Source: CAIXMG01 sp964550225 (GTDB lineage: Bacteria > Patescibacteriota > Minisyncoccia > Phycocordibacterales > UBA1006). From it: a stretch of DNA of 10,512 nt. How positions within the stretch are numbered: position 1 is the stretch's first letter; the number at the start of each line of letters is the position of its first letter. A model generated the notes under the pieces. It saw only the letters and a list, made by a program, of their open reading frames with translations, was not told the origin of the DNA and made no database searches. The translations under genes and the position numbers were made by a program. The stretch spans positions 1 through 10,512 of the forward strand of contig CAZJXT010000016.1 of assembly GCA_964550225.1 (NCBI GenBank), given 5' to 3'. Of the stretch, positions 1-6,204 are shown piece by piece.

Positions 1-1049
1 TCTGCATATGTTAATGTTTCTTGTGCAGGAATGTTGATGATTGGAGCGCGGTCTTTGTCTTGTCCTGCCCATACATCCAAAAGAGATGTTTTGAGTTTTG
101 TTTTTTCTCCTAAAAATGAAACAAGTCCTTTGATCCAGGTACCTACACCATACACAATTAGTGTTTTCGTCGTAAACCTATGACCAAATGTTTTGTAGGG
201 CATTTTCCCAATATTAATCATTTGACGATCAATCGATCGATAGATGGGTGCTAGTTCTAAATATAACTCTCCTAATAATCCATTATCTGGATGTGTCATT
301 AATATTCCATGACGTTCAATAATTTTTTCTGCATCGCTGCGTGACACTCTCAAAAAACGTTCCACTGTTTTGTGTAAATGTTCCGTACCCACCGCAACCG
401 TTTCTTCTGAAATTAAATGTTCCCCATGCAAGAGACTGATTGATGTTTTTGTTTCTCCAAAAGACACGAACACCGTTCCTGTTCCTGTAGGAATTTCTAA
501 ACATGATCGAACGACCGCATGATGAGCTGTTTCAATATGACAAACCCCAACACCTGCCTGTCGAAACAATCGATTGAGATGTGCAATGTACAATTTAGGA
601 ACCAAGGTAACATGGATATCATACCCAAAGTCAGTTTCACGAATAATGTCGTATTCGCAAATATATTCTTTTAGCCCTAATAGTTGTTGTGATTCGCAAT
701 ATGTTGCAATATGATCATTTATTACATCTAACATTTCTTTTTCTTGCATTTTTGCAACATGGGTATGAAACATGATCGCCTGACGATCAGGAACAACAAT
801 ATTTACCGTATCAATTCCCCATTTTTCCTTCATGGATTCGATTATCATGCGAATCTTGCGAACAAACAACGCATCATCAATAATTGATTCTTGATCATTT
901 AAAATATCTGGACCAAAAAATTCTGATCCAAAATCTATTACTTGAATTTTATCATGTTCTTTTTCAAGTGCCACAAATCGCACATATCCATTATCAAACG
1001 AAAATGCAACGCTCAGTTTTTTCTTTGTGAACAAAGAGAGTATATTCAT
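1..1049 (-). CDS. pilM: PilM-like type IV pilus assembly protein, C-terminus cut by window edge
   Basis: The first 349 residues are visible; the gene runs off the left edge. PilM proteins are cytoplasmic actin/FtsA-like ATPases that sit at the inner face of the type IV pilus machine and contact PilN. The N-terminus (residues 12-28, LSVAFSFDNGYVRFVAL) matches the phosphate-1 strand pair of the family, a second actin-like half begins near 193 (VFVSFGETKTSISLL), and an adenosine-type loop lies near 299-312 (VYGVGTWIKGLV). The usual DxG aspartates of both phosphate loops appear replaced (F-D-N-G and S-F-G), so nucleotide binding may be altered. The ATG at 1049 lies 9 bases after a -10 box and no Shine-Dalgarno is seen. 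The name rests on fold pattern; a related actin-like protein cannot be excluded. Confidence 0.78.
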   Translation of the reverse strand, partial: MNILSLFTKKKLSVAFSFDNGYVRFVALEKEHDKIQVIDFGSEFFGPDILNDQESIIDDALFVRKIRMIIESMKEKWGIDTVNIVVPDRQAIMFHTHVAKMQEKEMLDVINDHIATYCESQQLLGLKEYICEYDIIRETDFGYDIHVTLVPKLYIAHLNRLFRQAGVGVCHIETAHHAVVRSCLEIPTGTGTVFVSFGETKTSISLLHGEHLISEETVAVGTEHLHKTVERFLRVSRSDAEKIIERHGILMTHPDNGLLGELYLELAPIYRSIDRQMINIGKMPYKTFGHRFTTKTLIVYGVGTWIKGLVSFLGEKTKLKTSLLDVWAGQDKDRAPIINIPAQETLTYA

Positions 1050-1058
1050 ATACAAAAA

Positions 1059-1067
1059 ATTATATCA
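1059..1067 (-). promoter_or_regulatory. extended -10 promoter of the pilM-like gene
   Basis: On the minus strand the sequence reads TGATATAAT, a TGn-extended -10 with a perfect TATAAT. It lies between the upstream terminator and the ATG, which follows 9 bases later, implying a 5' leader of only a few bases. No good -35 is visible. Confidence 0.6.
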
Positions 1068-1092
1068 CAAAAAAACACAGTATCTGTGTTTT
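1068..1092 (-). terminator. Rho-independent terminator after the tRNA-binding protein gene
   Basis: A perfect 9-bp stem (AAAACACAG / CTGTGTTTT, 1072-1080 with 1084-1092) closes a 3-base loop and is followed on the minus strand by a run of T. It overlaps the stop codon of the tRNA-binding protein gene and sits just before the pilM promoter, so the two genes are separately transcribed. Confidence 0.75.
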
Positions 1093-1420
1093 ATCGAACC
1101 TTACTTCCTGAGTCTACAGGTTCTTCTGGAATTAAAAATACTGGTTTATCATTTCCTACTGCCATTAACATTCCGTATGACATGTGTCCTCGAATTTCTC
1201 GCGGTTCCAAATTTACGATATACAATACTTGTTTTCCAATGAGCGTTTCAAACGCTGGATAGTATTCACGAATACCTGAAACAATCTGTCGTAATTGCGG
1301 TTCACCAAAATCAATTTGGCATCGTAACAATTTATCAGTTCCTTCTATGGGTTCAATTTCTCGAATAGTTCCTACTCGGATATCCATCTTTTTAAATTCG
1401 TCATAAGTTATGTTTTCCAT
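1091..1420 (-). CDS. tRNA-binding OB-fold protein (MetRS C-terminal/CsaA/Arc1p type)
   Basis: This 109-residue protein is a complete tRNA_bind OB-fold domain, as found at the C-terminus of bacterial methionyl-tRNA synthetase and as stand-alone proteins (CsaA, Trbp111). The family signature is clear: FKKMDIRVGTIREIEPIEG at 9-27, RQIVSGI at 44-50, and a C-terminal GMLMAVGNDKPVFLIPEE near 83-100. Known members dimerise and hold the elbow of tRNA without base specificity, or assist a synthetase lacking its own domain. The length suits a free-standing domain. It starts 10 bases after the ruvX stop and has a -35/-10 pair inside the end of ruvX, so it may be made from both a ruvX transcript and its own. 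Whether it works with MetRS or as a CsaA-like chaperone cannot be told from sequence. Confidence 0.9.
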   Translation of the reverse strand: MENITYDEFKKMDIRVGTIREIEPIEGTDKLLRCQIDFGEPQLRQIVSGIREYYPAFETLIGKQVLYIVNLEPREIRGHMSYGMLMAVGNDKPVFLIPEEPVDSGSKVR

Positions 1421-1429
1421 ATAGGTGTG

Positions 1430-1457
1430 ATTATAGTCTATCTAAATACCTTTGCAA
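1430..1457 (-). promoter_or_regulatory. promoter of the tRNA-binding protein gene, inside the ruvX 3' end
   Basis: On the minus strand TTGCAA (1457-1452) and TATAAT (1435-1430) are separated by 16 bases, and the ATG follows 9 bases after the -10. The -10 overlaps the ruvX stop codon. This is one of the better sigma70-type matches in the window. Confidence 0.65.
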
Positions 1458-1844
1458 CATAATTGCCGCAGCACGATCATCGATGAGACCGGTCGGGCGA
1501 CTATTCCCTCGAGTGTTTGCAATAGGTTTTTCAAAATCAAATGCTCGAACTGCACTTGATGAAAAACGTTCGTCAGCGAGCTCAATAGGTAATCCTGTTA
1601 ATTTATGTAACTCTTCGATGAACACATCAATGTCTTCCATGAGAATATTTCGCATTCCTGACTGATCTACCGAATTCCCTACCACAACACGTTCGACTTG
1701 TTCTGATTGGATCAGAGTAATAATTTCACCCAGAGCCTTGCTGCCTGATGTGATAATTGATTTCGGAAATGCAAATTTCCCCGAATCGTCGGAAATCGCA
1801 ATACCTATTCGTTTGGTTCCATAATCAATACCGAGGATTTTCAT
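1431..1844 (-). CDS. ruvX: RuvX/YqgF putative pre-16S rRNA nuclease / Holliday junction resolvase family
   Basis: A 137-residue RNase H-fold protein of the YqgF family, close to the usual 135-150 residues. Bacterial members take part in 16S rRNA 5'-end maturation and resemble Holliday junction resolvases. Conserved parts visible: MKILGIDYGTKRIGIAISD at the start (first catalytic Asp, D7), VERVVVGNS at 50-58, LADERFSS at 89-96 (second acidic residue, E92), and IDDRAAAIMLQ at 121-131 (D122/D123). An upstream in-frame TTG would add six residues but overlaps the -10 box; the ATG at 1844 matches the family N-terminus. No Shine-Dalgarno is visible. Downstream it almost abuts the tRNA-binding protein gene. 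Confidence 0.93.
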   Translation of the reverse strand: MKILGIDYGTKRIGIAISDDSGKFAFPKSIITSGSKALGEIITLIQSEQVERVVVGNSVDQSGMRNILMEDIDVFIEELHKLTGLPIELADERFSSSAVRAFDFEKPIANTRGNSRPTGLIDDRAAAIMLQRYLDRL

Positions 1845-1852
1845 ATATTCGT

Positions 1853-1861
1853 ACTGTAGCA
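1853..1861 (-). promoter_or_regulatory. extended -10 promoter of ruvX
   Basis: The minus strand reads TGCTACAGT, a TGn-extended -10, directly after the terminator of the DUF305 gene and 8 bases before the ruvX ATG. The predicted start of transcription falls within a couple of bases of the ATG. Confidence 0.5.
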
Positions 1862-1885
1862 AAAAAAGCCGCTTTTGGCGACTTT
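1861..1885 (-). terminator. Rho-independent terminator of the DUF305 gene
   Basis: On the minus strand an 8-bp stem AAAGTCGC / GCGGCTTT (one U-G pair) encloses a 5-base loop and is followed by seven T. The G-U pair becomes an A-C mismatch on the plus strand, so the hairpin favours minus-strand transcripts, as expected for the gene ending at 1889. Confidence 0.7.
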
Positions 1886-1888
1886 CTT

Positions 1889-2293
1889 TTATTTACTAAA
1901 CCAAGTTTTATTCCAATCGCTCATCATTTTAATCTCACCTGTTTGTGCTGTAATAATATTATTGGCAAGCTTGATTAATTCTGGACGCTTTGATATTGCT
2001 AATACTTGTTTCGCCATTTCAACAGCTCCTTCATGATGTACAATCATTTCTTCCAAGAATGCTTTATCAAACGCATCTCCTGTTTTTCCTTGTAATGATC
2101 CTGTCATACTTTCCATCATGTCATGCATCCCCATTCCATTGTTCATCATCATGGTTCCATCTGGCATGCGGTGACTGATAGAATCCATATCGCGATATGA
2201 CCTAAAATCCCACCCTTTACCTAGGGCAATTCCAATAATAAATGCAACAATAATTAATCCACCTACCAAAAAATGTTGTTTGTTGATATTCAT
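1889..2293 (-). CDS. Membrane-anchored, methionine-rich DUF305 protein
   Basis: This 134-residue protein has one N-terminal hydrophobic helix (about residues 8-25) that should anchor it in the cytoplasmic membrane with the rest outside. A methionine-rich linker (about 43-63, including MMMNNGMGMHDMM) precedes a short DUF305 helical domain with the signature FLEEMIVHHEGAVEMAKQ (79-96) and NNIITAQTGEIKMMSDW (111-127). DUF305 proteins such as cyanobacterial CopM are ferritin-like helical bundles, some of which bind copper through Met and His. The HH pair and the Met-rich linker fit an extracytoplasmic metal-binding role, probably copper, but the metal is inferred. Extended -10 upstream, hairpin terminator downstream: a single-gene unit. 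Confidence 0.88.
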   Translation of the reverse strand: MNINKQHFLVGGLIIVAFIIGIALGKGWDFRSYRDMDSISHRMPDGTMMMNNGMGMHDMMESMTGSLQGKTGDAFDKAFLEEMIVHHEGAVEMAKQVLAISKRPELIKLANNIITAQTGEIKMMSDWNKTWFSK

Positions 2294-2301
2294 ACTTACT
2301 T

Positions 2302-2310
2302 ATTATATCA
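2302..2310 (-). promoter_or_regulatory. extended -10 promoter of the DUF305 gene
   Basis: The minus strand reads TGATATAAT, identical to the pilM extended -10, followed 8 bases later by the ATG. The stretch 2294-2357 separates this promoter from the oppositely directed tRNA promoter. Confidence 0.6.
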
Positions 2311-2322
2311 GAGATAAGATAC

Positions 2323-2350
2323 TTGAAAAATATTTCAAATCGTGTAATAT
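2323..2350 (+). promoter_or_regulatory. promoter of tRNA-Ser
   Basis: TTGAAA (2323-2328) and TAATAT (2345-2350) are 16 bases apart, 7 bases before the mature 5' end of the tRNA, so the transcript would carry almost no 5' leader. Confidence 0.5.
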
Positions 2351-2357
2351 AGTCCTC

Positions 2358-2442
2358 GGAAGCGTGGATGAGTGGTTTAAATCAACAGTCTTGAAAACTG
2401 TCGACTCGCAAGGGTCCGTGAGTTCGAATCTCACCGCTTCCG
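2358..2442 (+). tRNA. tRNA-Ser (anticodon UGA)
   Basis: An 85-base class II tRNA. The acceptor stem pairs GGAAGCG (2358-2364) with CGCTTCC (2435-2441), with G as discriminator base. The anticodon arm ACAGT-CTTGAAA-ACTGT presents TGA, reading UCA and probably other UCN serine codons. A long variable arm is followed by a T arm GTGAG-TTCGAAT-CTCAC. The CCA end is not encoded (GCA follows), so it must be added after transcription. The gene marks the left edge of the region with island-like content. Confidence 0.96.
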
Positions 2443-2592
2443 CACTGACAACTTAGTATCGGAGACGCCTCACTTGCCTATACTTGTGATGCGACTCAAG
2501 TGCCTAAATTAAAACAAAAACTGCAGAATATTCTGCAGTTTTTGTTTGCTTGCGCAAAAACCGATCTTGTTTATACGAATACATGGCGATAG
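2443..2592. other. tRNA-to-island intergenic spacer
   Basis: No open reading frame of note. It holds a weak inverted repeat (CACTTG at 2471-2476 with CAAGTG at 2497-2502), the strong palindromic terminator at 2512-2547, and a 45-base tail before the methyltransferase stop codon. If the downstream genes are an insertion, its left junction probably lies here, but no direct repeat defining it could be found by eye. Confidence 0.4.
2512..2547. terminator. Bidirectional terminator, 36-bp perfect palindrome
   Basis: AAACAAAAACTGCAGAAT is followed at once by its exact reverse complement, with no mismatch over 36 bases. It folds into a long stem with A-rich and T-rich flanks on both strands, able to end the tRNA-Ser transcript from the left and the methyltransferase transcript from the right. 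Confidence 0.85.
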
Positions 2593-3420
2593 TTATTCTA
2601 TTTCAATCACCACCTCGACCTCCTTGAACAGCAGACCTGCCATTCGTTCGGAACCAGCAAAGGACACCAGTTTCTGTTTCAAATTCCTTTTCTGCTCCTC
2701 TTTGTAAGCATGAAATTTCCCAAGACTAACCCATTTCAAAAGCGTTTCCGAAAAGGTATCAAAGGAATCTTTGGCTACGGAAAAGCTAGTCACTATTTCA
2801 GATTTTCGATAACCAATCCCTTTTTCGTCGAATATCTTTTCAAGGTCAGTAATTTCAAAACGCTTCTCGGAATAATCCTTGCTGATCTCACGGTTCAACT
2901 TTGCCAAGAAGCTGTTTTGATCGTTTGCAACAATGATAATCTTCCCATTCTCGGATTTGAGATCAAGAATTTTCCTTATCGTTTCTTTATCCGAGAATGT
3001 GAAGATGCTGTGGATCAAAATGATCAGGTCGAACTTTTCTGTGGTTTCAAACTCCTCGAACCGTCCGTTGAAAAATATGATGTGATCGAACCCTTTTACT
3101 GATCCTTGTTTCTTCTCGAACATGCTAGATCCTGCTACGGATGGCTCAATAAATGTGAGACTGGTCGTGACACCGTCTTTCTCAAAAAGATCGGAAACGA
3201 TGTGGGAAATTCTTTTTCCATCACCGCCGCCTATATCGCATATACGGACGGATTCTTTGCGAAGCAATTGCATAAAAGGACGGATATGGTCTGTCACAAG
3301 CCTTCGCGTAAGGCTGTCATTTTTGCCGTACAAAAAATCCTTAAAATCGTTGTAATTGTCATAGCCTTCGGGCGTATTGATATATTCCAAATATCTTGTT
3401 TTCTGAGAATCGGCATCCAT
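2593..3420 (-). CDS. Class I SAM-dependent methyltransferase, substrate unknown
   Basis: A 275-residue protein with a Rossmann-type methyltransferase core in the middle. Motif I, VRICDIGGGDGKR (58-70), is the SAM-binding glycine loop; the acidic end of strand 2 is in LTFIEPS (88-94, E92); motif IV region KFDLIILIHSIFTF is at 129-142, followed by ENGKIIIV at 157-164. The flanking helices and layout recall histamine N-methyltransferase-like enzymes rather than DNA methyltransferases; none of the DPPY/NPPY or PCQ motifs is present. The substrate could be a small molecule or a protein. The gene stands alone, diverging from the glycosylase operon and facing the tRNA terminator. It starts at an ATG with no Shine-Dalgarno. 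It is the leftmost gene of the probable island. Confidence 0.82.
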   Translation of the reverse strand: MDADSQKTRYLEYINTPEGYDNYNDFKDFLYGKNDSLTRRLVTDHIRPFMQLLRKESVRICDIGGGDGKRISHIVSDLFEKDGVTTSLTFIEPSVAGSSMFEKKQGSVKGFDHIIFFNGRFEEFETTEKFDLIILIHSIFTFSDKETIRKILDLKSENGKIIIVANDQNSFLAKLNREISKDYSEKRFEITDLEKIFDEKGIGYRKSEIVTSFSVAKDSFDTFSETLLKWVSLGKFHAYKEEQKRNLKQKLVSFAGSERMAGLLFKEVEVVIEIE

Positions 3421-3479
3421 AGATAATACTATTTTACCGCGTATTTCGATTCCGTTCCATGTGGTAATATAGGGTCATA
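3421..3479. promoter_or_regulatory. divergent promoter region, methyltransferase / glycosylase operon
   Basis: Only 59 bases separate the two start codons. On the plus strand TGGTAATAT (3462-3470) is an extended -10 ending 9 bases before the ATG at 3480. On the minus strand a TAAAAT box lies about 10 bases before the methyltransferase ATG, with a poor TGGAAC at -35. The two promoters interlock, so transcription of one unit may interfere with the other. Confidence 0.5.
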
Positions 3480-4049
3480 ATGACAATAGATATCTCGAAA
3501 ATAACTAAATTTCTTAAGGAAACATACGATGTCGATGTCGTCATCAAGGATACCGCCGAGGACGGGATCACGATCGCGGAATTGAAGCAAAAGCAAATCG
3601 TTGTGAATAAAGATTCCCGTGATGATCTCGGTATTTTGTTTGTAATCGCGCACCTGTTTGGCCATATGGTTCAGTTTACGAACTATGAAAAATATCGACA
3701 CTTGGTTGAAACAGTCGAAAAACCGAAACCCTTAAAACTTTCTGATGAATTCAAGGAAGAATTTTATCAGTACGAACTTGAAGGCTATAAAATTGGGAAG
3801 GGTTTGATCGAAGCGGTTTACGGAAACGATTTTGCCGAGGAGATTAACGAAAAATATCACATCTATCTTGAAACCGATTTTGTCCTGTTCTGGCAGTACC
3901 TCACGACGGGAAATCAGTTGAGCAATGCGGAATTCAACAAACGGCTTGAGGAAAATTTTGAAAGCATGCACGGGCTGATTAAAAATCCTTTGCCAGCAAT
4001 CGAGCTTCCGAAAACGATCAGTCCTTCTCACGGGGCAAATGTTTACTAA
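3480..4049 (+). CDS. ImmA/IrrE-like protein with a degenerate zinc motif
   Basis: A 189-residue protein, first in a three-gene plus-strand operon. Residues 30-66 (ITIAELKQKQIVVNKDSR, then LGILFVIAHLFGHMVQF) follow the pattern of ImmA/IrrE metallopeptidases: a strand, a basic/acidic turn, then the helix normally bearing HExxH. Here the motif is H58-L-F-G-H62: both histidines are kept but the catalytic glutamate is leucine. A following helix FYQYELEGYKIG (95-106) offers E99 or E101 as a third zinc ligand. The protein may therefore bind zinc without cleaving peptides and act as a sensor or scaffold. The family call is from local pattern only and is moderate. The next gene starts 5 bases after the stop. 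Its start codon follows an extended -10 by 9 bases. Confidence 0.55.
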   Translation: MTIDISKITKFLKETYDVDVVIKDTAEDGITIAELKQKQIVVNKDSRDDLGILFVIAHLFGHMVQFTNYEKYRHLVETVEKPKPLKLSDEFKEEFYQYELEGYKIGKGLIEAVYGNDFAEEINEKYHIYLETDFVLFWQYLTTGNQLSNAEFNKRLEENFESMHGLIKNPLPAIELPKTISPSHGANVY

Positions 4050-4054
4050 ACCAT

Positions 4055-4798
4055 ATGAATTCAAATCTTCACAAAACTTGCCAAGACCTCATCGTTGCGT
4101 ACAAGTCAGGCGACCTTGGTCAGACTAAAATGCCCGAGGATGCAAACCCCAGCTTTTCTAACGAGGATACCGAAATGCGCCTTGCGTATTTCACGCTGCC
4201 GATGGCTTTGAACTATCAGCGAAACAGCTACACACTTTGGGAAAACGCACTCAAGACATTCAATGATACCGAAACAAGATTTGTGTTCAATGTAAACGAA
4301 GCTGCAAAAGTTCCCGAGGAAAAATTGCGCAGCGCATTGATGAAATACAAACTTGCGCTTCAACCGAATAAGCATGTGAAAACATGGCAGGCGATCGCAA
4401 AGACCGTTAGTCAAAACTGGGGATCGCTTGAAAAATTTATCGAATCTGCAAACGGCGACTTCTTGAAGCTGAAAGAAATCGTAAATATCGACCACAAGAA
4501 AGGTTTCCCTTACCTGTCGGGTCCAAAGATTTTCAACTATTGGTCGTTCATCATCACTACCTACGGAGGCGTGAAATTGAAGAATCGTGATCAGATCGAA
4601 ATTGCACCTGACACGCATATAACGCAATGCTCAGTTAAGCTGGGTGTGATTACACAGGAACAAGCTGACACCCTTGCACGCGATGAAGTCTCAAACATTT
4701 GGCGGAACGCGCTTCAAGGAAGCGGCATTGATCCAATCGACATGCACCCACCCCTTTGGTTTTGGAGCAGGAACGGGTTTCTCTACAAAAATGGATAA
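4055..4798 (+). CDS. Helix-hairpin-helix DNA glycosylase of the AGOG/OGG-like group
   Basis: A 247-residue protein matching the layout of archaeal 8-oxoguanine glycosylase AGOG, recalled from memory rather than aligned. Matching blocks: PMALNYQRNSYTLWENALKTF (from 49) for the N-terminal helices; FPYLSGPKIFNYWSF (151-165) for the hairpin, with K158 at the place of the Schiff-base lysine; APDTHITQCSVKLGVI (184-199), with D186 as the catalytic aspartate; and IWRNALQGSGIDPIDMHPPLWF (from 215) for the C-terminal helices. Known relatives remove damaged or modified bases and can cut the backbone by a lyase step, and both key residues seem present. The substrate cannot be read from sequence. The place in an island operon suggests a target in foreign DNA rather than routine repair; that is inference. 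Its 3' end overlaps the next gene by 8 bases. Confidence 0.72.
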   Translation: MNSNLHKTCQDLIVAYKSGDLGQTKMPEDANPSFSNEDTEMRLAYFTLPMALNYQRNSYTLWENALKTFNDTETRFVFNVNEAAKVPEEKLRSALMKYKLALQPNKHVKTWQAIAKTVSQNWGSLEKFIESANGDFLKLKEIVNIDHKKGFPYLSGPKIFNYWSFIITTYGGVKLKNRDQIEIAPDTHITQCSVKLGVITQEQADTLARDEVSNIWRNALQGSGIDPIDMHPPLWFWSRNGFLYKNG

Positions 4799-5255
4799 AA
4801 AACGTTTTTACAAGAAAGGTGATCTGAACATATTTAGAGTTAATCAGATATTCAATATTCGCCCAGAAATTTTCTCGATAGACGCAGAATATGATTTCAT
4901 TTGCTCAGATATAAGCCATGTATCAGACACAGGATTTCTTACCATTTTCAAAATCGTATCTACCAACACAAACTTACCCTCTTTCGTTGGGCGCTGGGAT
5001 CAAAATTATTCAACGCTTGATATTGACCTCGTCGACAACGGGAACAATTTTTCAAAACTTTTCAAATCTGAAAAAAGTGGATACGCTGGGCATCACCCAA
5101 AAAGGATATCCGCTACTGCTCATCTTTATAAATTGGAGATTGCCATTCCTGATAAAAAAATACTTTCGGGGCAAATATTTTTTAATCTTGGACATGGACA
5201 CGCACCGGAATTATTTTCAAAAAATGGAAATGCTACAGTCCGGTTATCTTTTTGA
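4791..5255 (+). CDS. Unknown protein, third gene of the glycosylase operon
   Basis: A 154-residue protein I do not recognise. The chosen ATG at 4791 shares the 8-base overlap ATGGATAA with the glycosylase stop, a typical translational coupling arrangement; the frame is open further upstream, but only antisense to or inside the glycosylase gene. Alternating hydrophobic residues (ISATAHLYKLEIAIP, SGQIFFNLGHGHAP, NATVRLSF) suggest a mainly beta protein. Histidines cluster at GYAGHHPKRI and NLGHGHAP, which could bind metal or a nucleotide, but no known motif is met. No signal peptide or membrane helix. It is followed directly by a strong terminator, so it closes the operon. Its coupling to the glycosylase suggests a joint task. 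Confidence 0.7.
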   Translation: MDKKRFYKKGDLNIFRVNQIFNIRPEIFSIDAEYDFICSDISHVSDTGFLTIFKIVSTNTNLPSFVGRWDQNYSTLDIDLVDNGNNFSKLFKSEKSGYAGHHPKRISATAHLYKLEIAIPDKKILSGQIFFNLGHGHAPELFSKNGNATVRLSF

Positions 5256-5285
5256 AACAAAAAGGCGTAAATCGCCTTTTTGTTT
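5255..5285. terminator. Bidirectional terminator between convergent operons
   Basis: A perfect 13-bp stem (AAACAAAAAGGCG with CGCCTTTTTGTTT) around the loop TAAAT. It starts on the last base of the plus-strand stop codon and abuts the minus-strand stop at 5286, so one hairpin serves both convergent units with T-rich tails on each strand. Confidence 0.88.
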
Positions 5286-6176
5286 TTAGTACCACGAAAC
5301 CTTATCCAATCTTACTTGAAAAGATTCAGCGATTTTCAGAAAGTTTTCTAAAGACCCATTGAACATCCCTGCCTGAAGAGGGGGCCATTCCGCACCCCGA
5401 GATCGAGCATCTGTGACAACCCGTGAGTATGGACCATCGGCACCATGCCATGCGTGCTTCCACCCAAACCTACCAATCGGACCAACACCTCTTTTCGAGA
5501 TTTCGGCATAATATAATGCAAGATGAATTTCGAAAAGATCAAAGATTTCTTCGAAGCTTTTACCAAGATACAAAATATCTTCAATGACTGGACCTAAATG
5601 CGCATACATGAACTCACTCCGAGGAGCACGATCGTTTTCTCGGCCCGGGATACATTTAAAGGAACTATCGAGGGCTGTCATATTCGACATTACAGGAATA
5701 ATCAACGGCATCATTCTGCCGCCAGTAGCAGAATTTTGCACAGGAGTTTCAAAAATCCTTTTGAGCACATCATACTTTCCAGATTCTAGCGCAGAAATAC
5801 CAGCTGCATACATAAGTAGGTGAAGCGGGTACCAGTTTAAATGCGAACAAATGACCAATCCACCAGGTTCGCGATCAACGTTTTCGGAAAGCCTCCCAAA
5901 AATCTTCTTTACCAAATCAAGATGGTCTTTATCGCCCCATCGAACCAAGAGGATTACAATATCCCGAAGATCGGCTGTTAATTTCCCATATTGCTCCACC
6001 CTTTGATTGAAAGTTTCTTGCTGGAAATTCCCCATCTGCATAGGGAAATATTCAGGTCCTGTAGCTTCAATAAGCTCACGAAGTTTATCCACCACAAAAT
6101 CATTCATCGCGATTTTTTTCGTCGGATCGGATAGTAATTCTTTCATTTTTTCTATGACTTTCGACTGTTCACTCAT
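5286..6176 (-). CDS. Unknown, mostly helical protein downstream of Shedu
   Basis: About 296 residues from the ATG at 6176; an ATG three codons upstream (6185) is equally possible, while longer versions run into the Shedu gene. I do not recognise a named family. The protein looks helical throughout. The most conserved-looking parts are ICSHLNWYPLHLLMYAAGIS (109-128), IGRFGWKHAWHG (234-245) and EWPPLQAGMFNGSLENF (263-279). I have an uncertain impression that helical C-terminal regions of some STAND- or SIR2-type defence proteins carry similar stretches; here no ATPase or TIR/SIR2 part is present. It starts 19-28 bases after the Shedu stop on the same strand with no promoter or terminator between, so it is very likely co-transcribed with it. 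Confidence 0.72.
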   Translation of the reverse strand: MSEQSKVIEKMKELLSDPTKKIAMNDFVVDKLRELIEATGPEYFPMQMGNFQQETFNQRVEQYGKLTADLRDIVILLVRWGDKDHLDLVKKIFGRLSENVDREPGGLVICSHLNWYPLHLLMYAAGISALESGKYDVLKRIFETPVQNSATGGRMMPLIIPVMSNMTALDSSFKCIPGRENDRAPRSEFMYAHLGPVIEDILYLGKSFEEIFDLFEIHLALYYAEISKRGVGPIGRFGWKHAWHGADGPYSRVVTDARSRGAEWPPLQAGMFNGSLENFLKIAESFQVRLDKVSWY

Positions 6177-6204
6177 ATAATTCATTGGTGAGATTAATAA
6201 TAAA

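Noticed and set aside
316..504. 62-residue ORF on the minus strand within pilM
   Set aside because: It is an out-of-frame shadow; the pilM frame is open through the whole region from 1049 to the left edge.
3732..4627. Minus-strand ORFs antisense to the ImmA-like and glycosylase genes
   Set aside because: They are cysteine- and phenylalanine-rich shadows without family features; the plus frames carry recognisable motifs and operon spacing.
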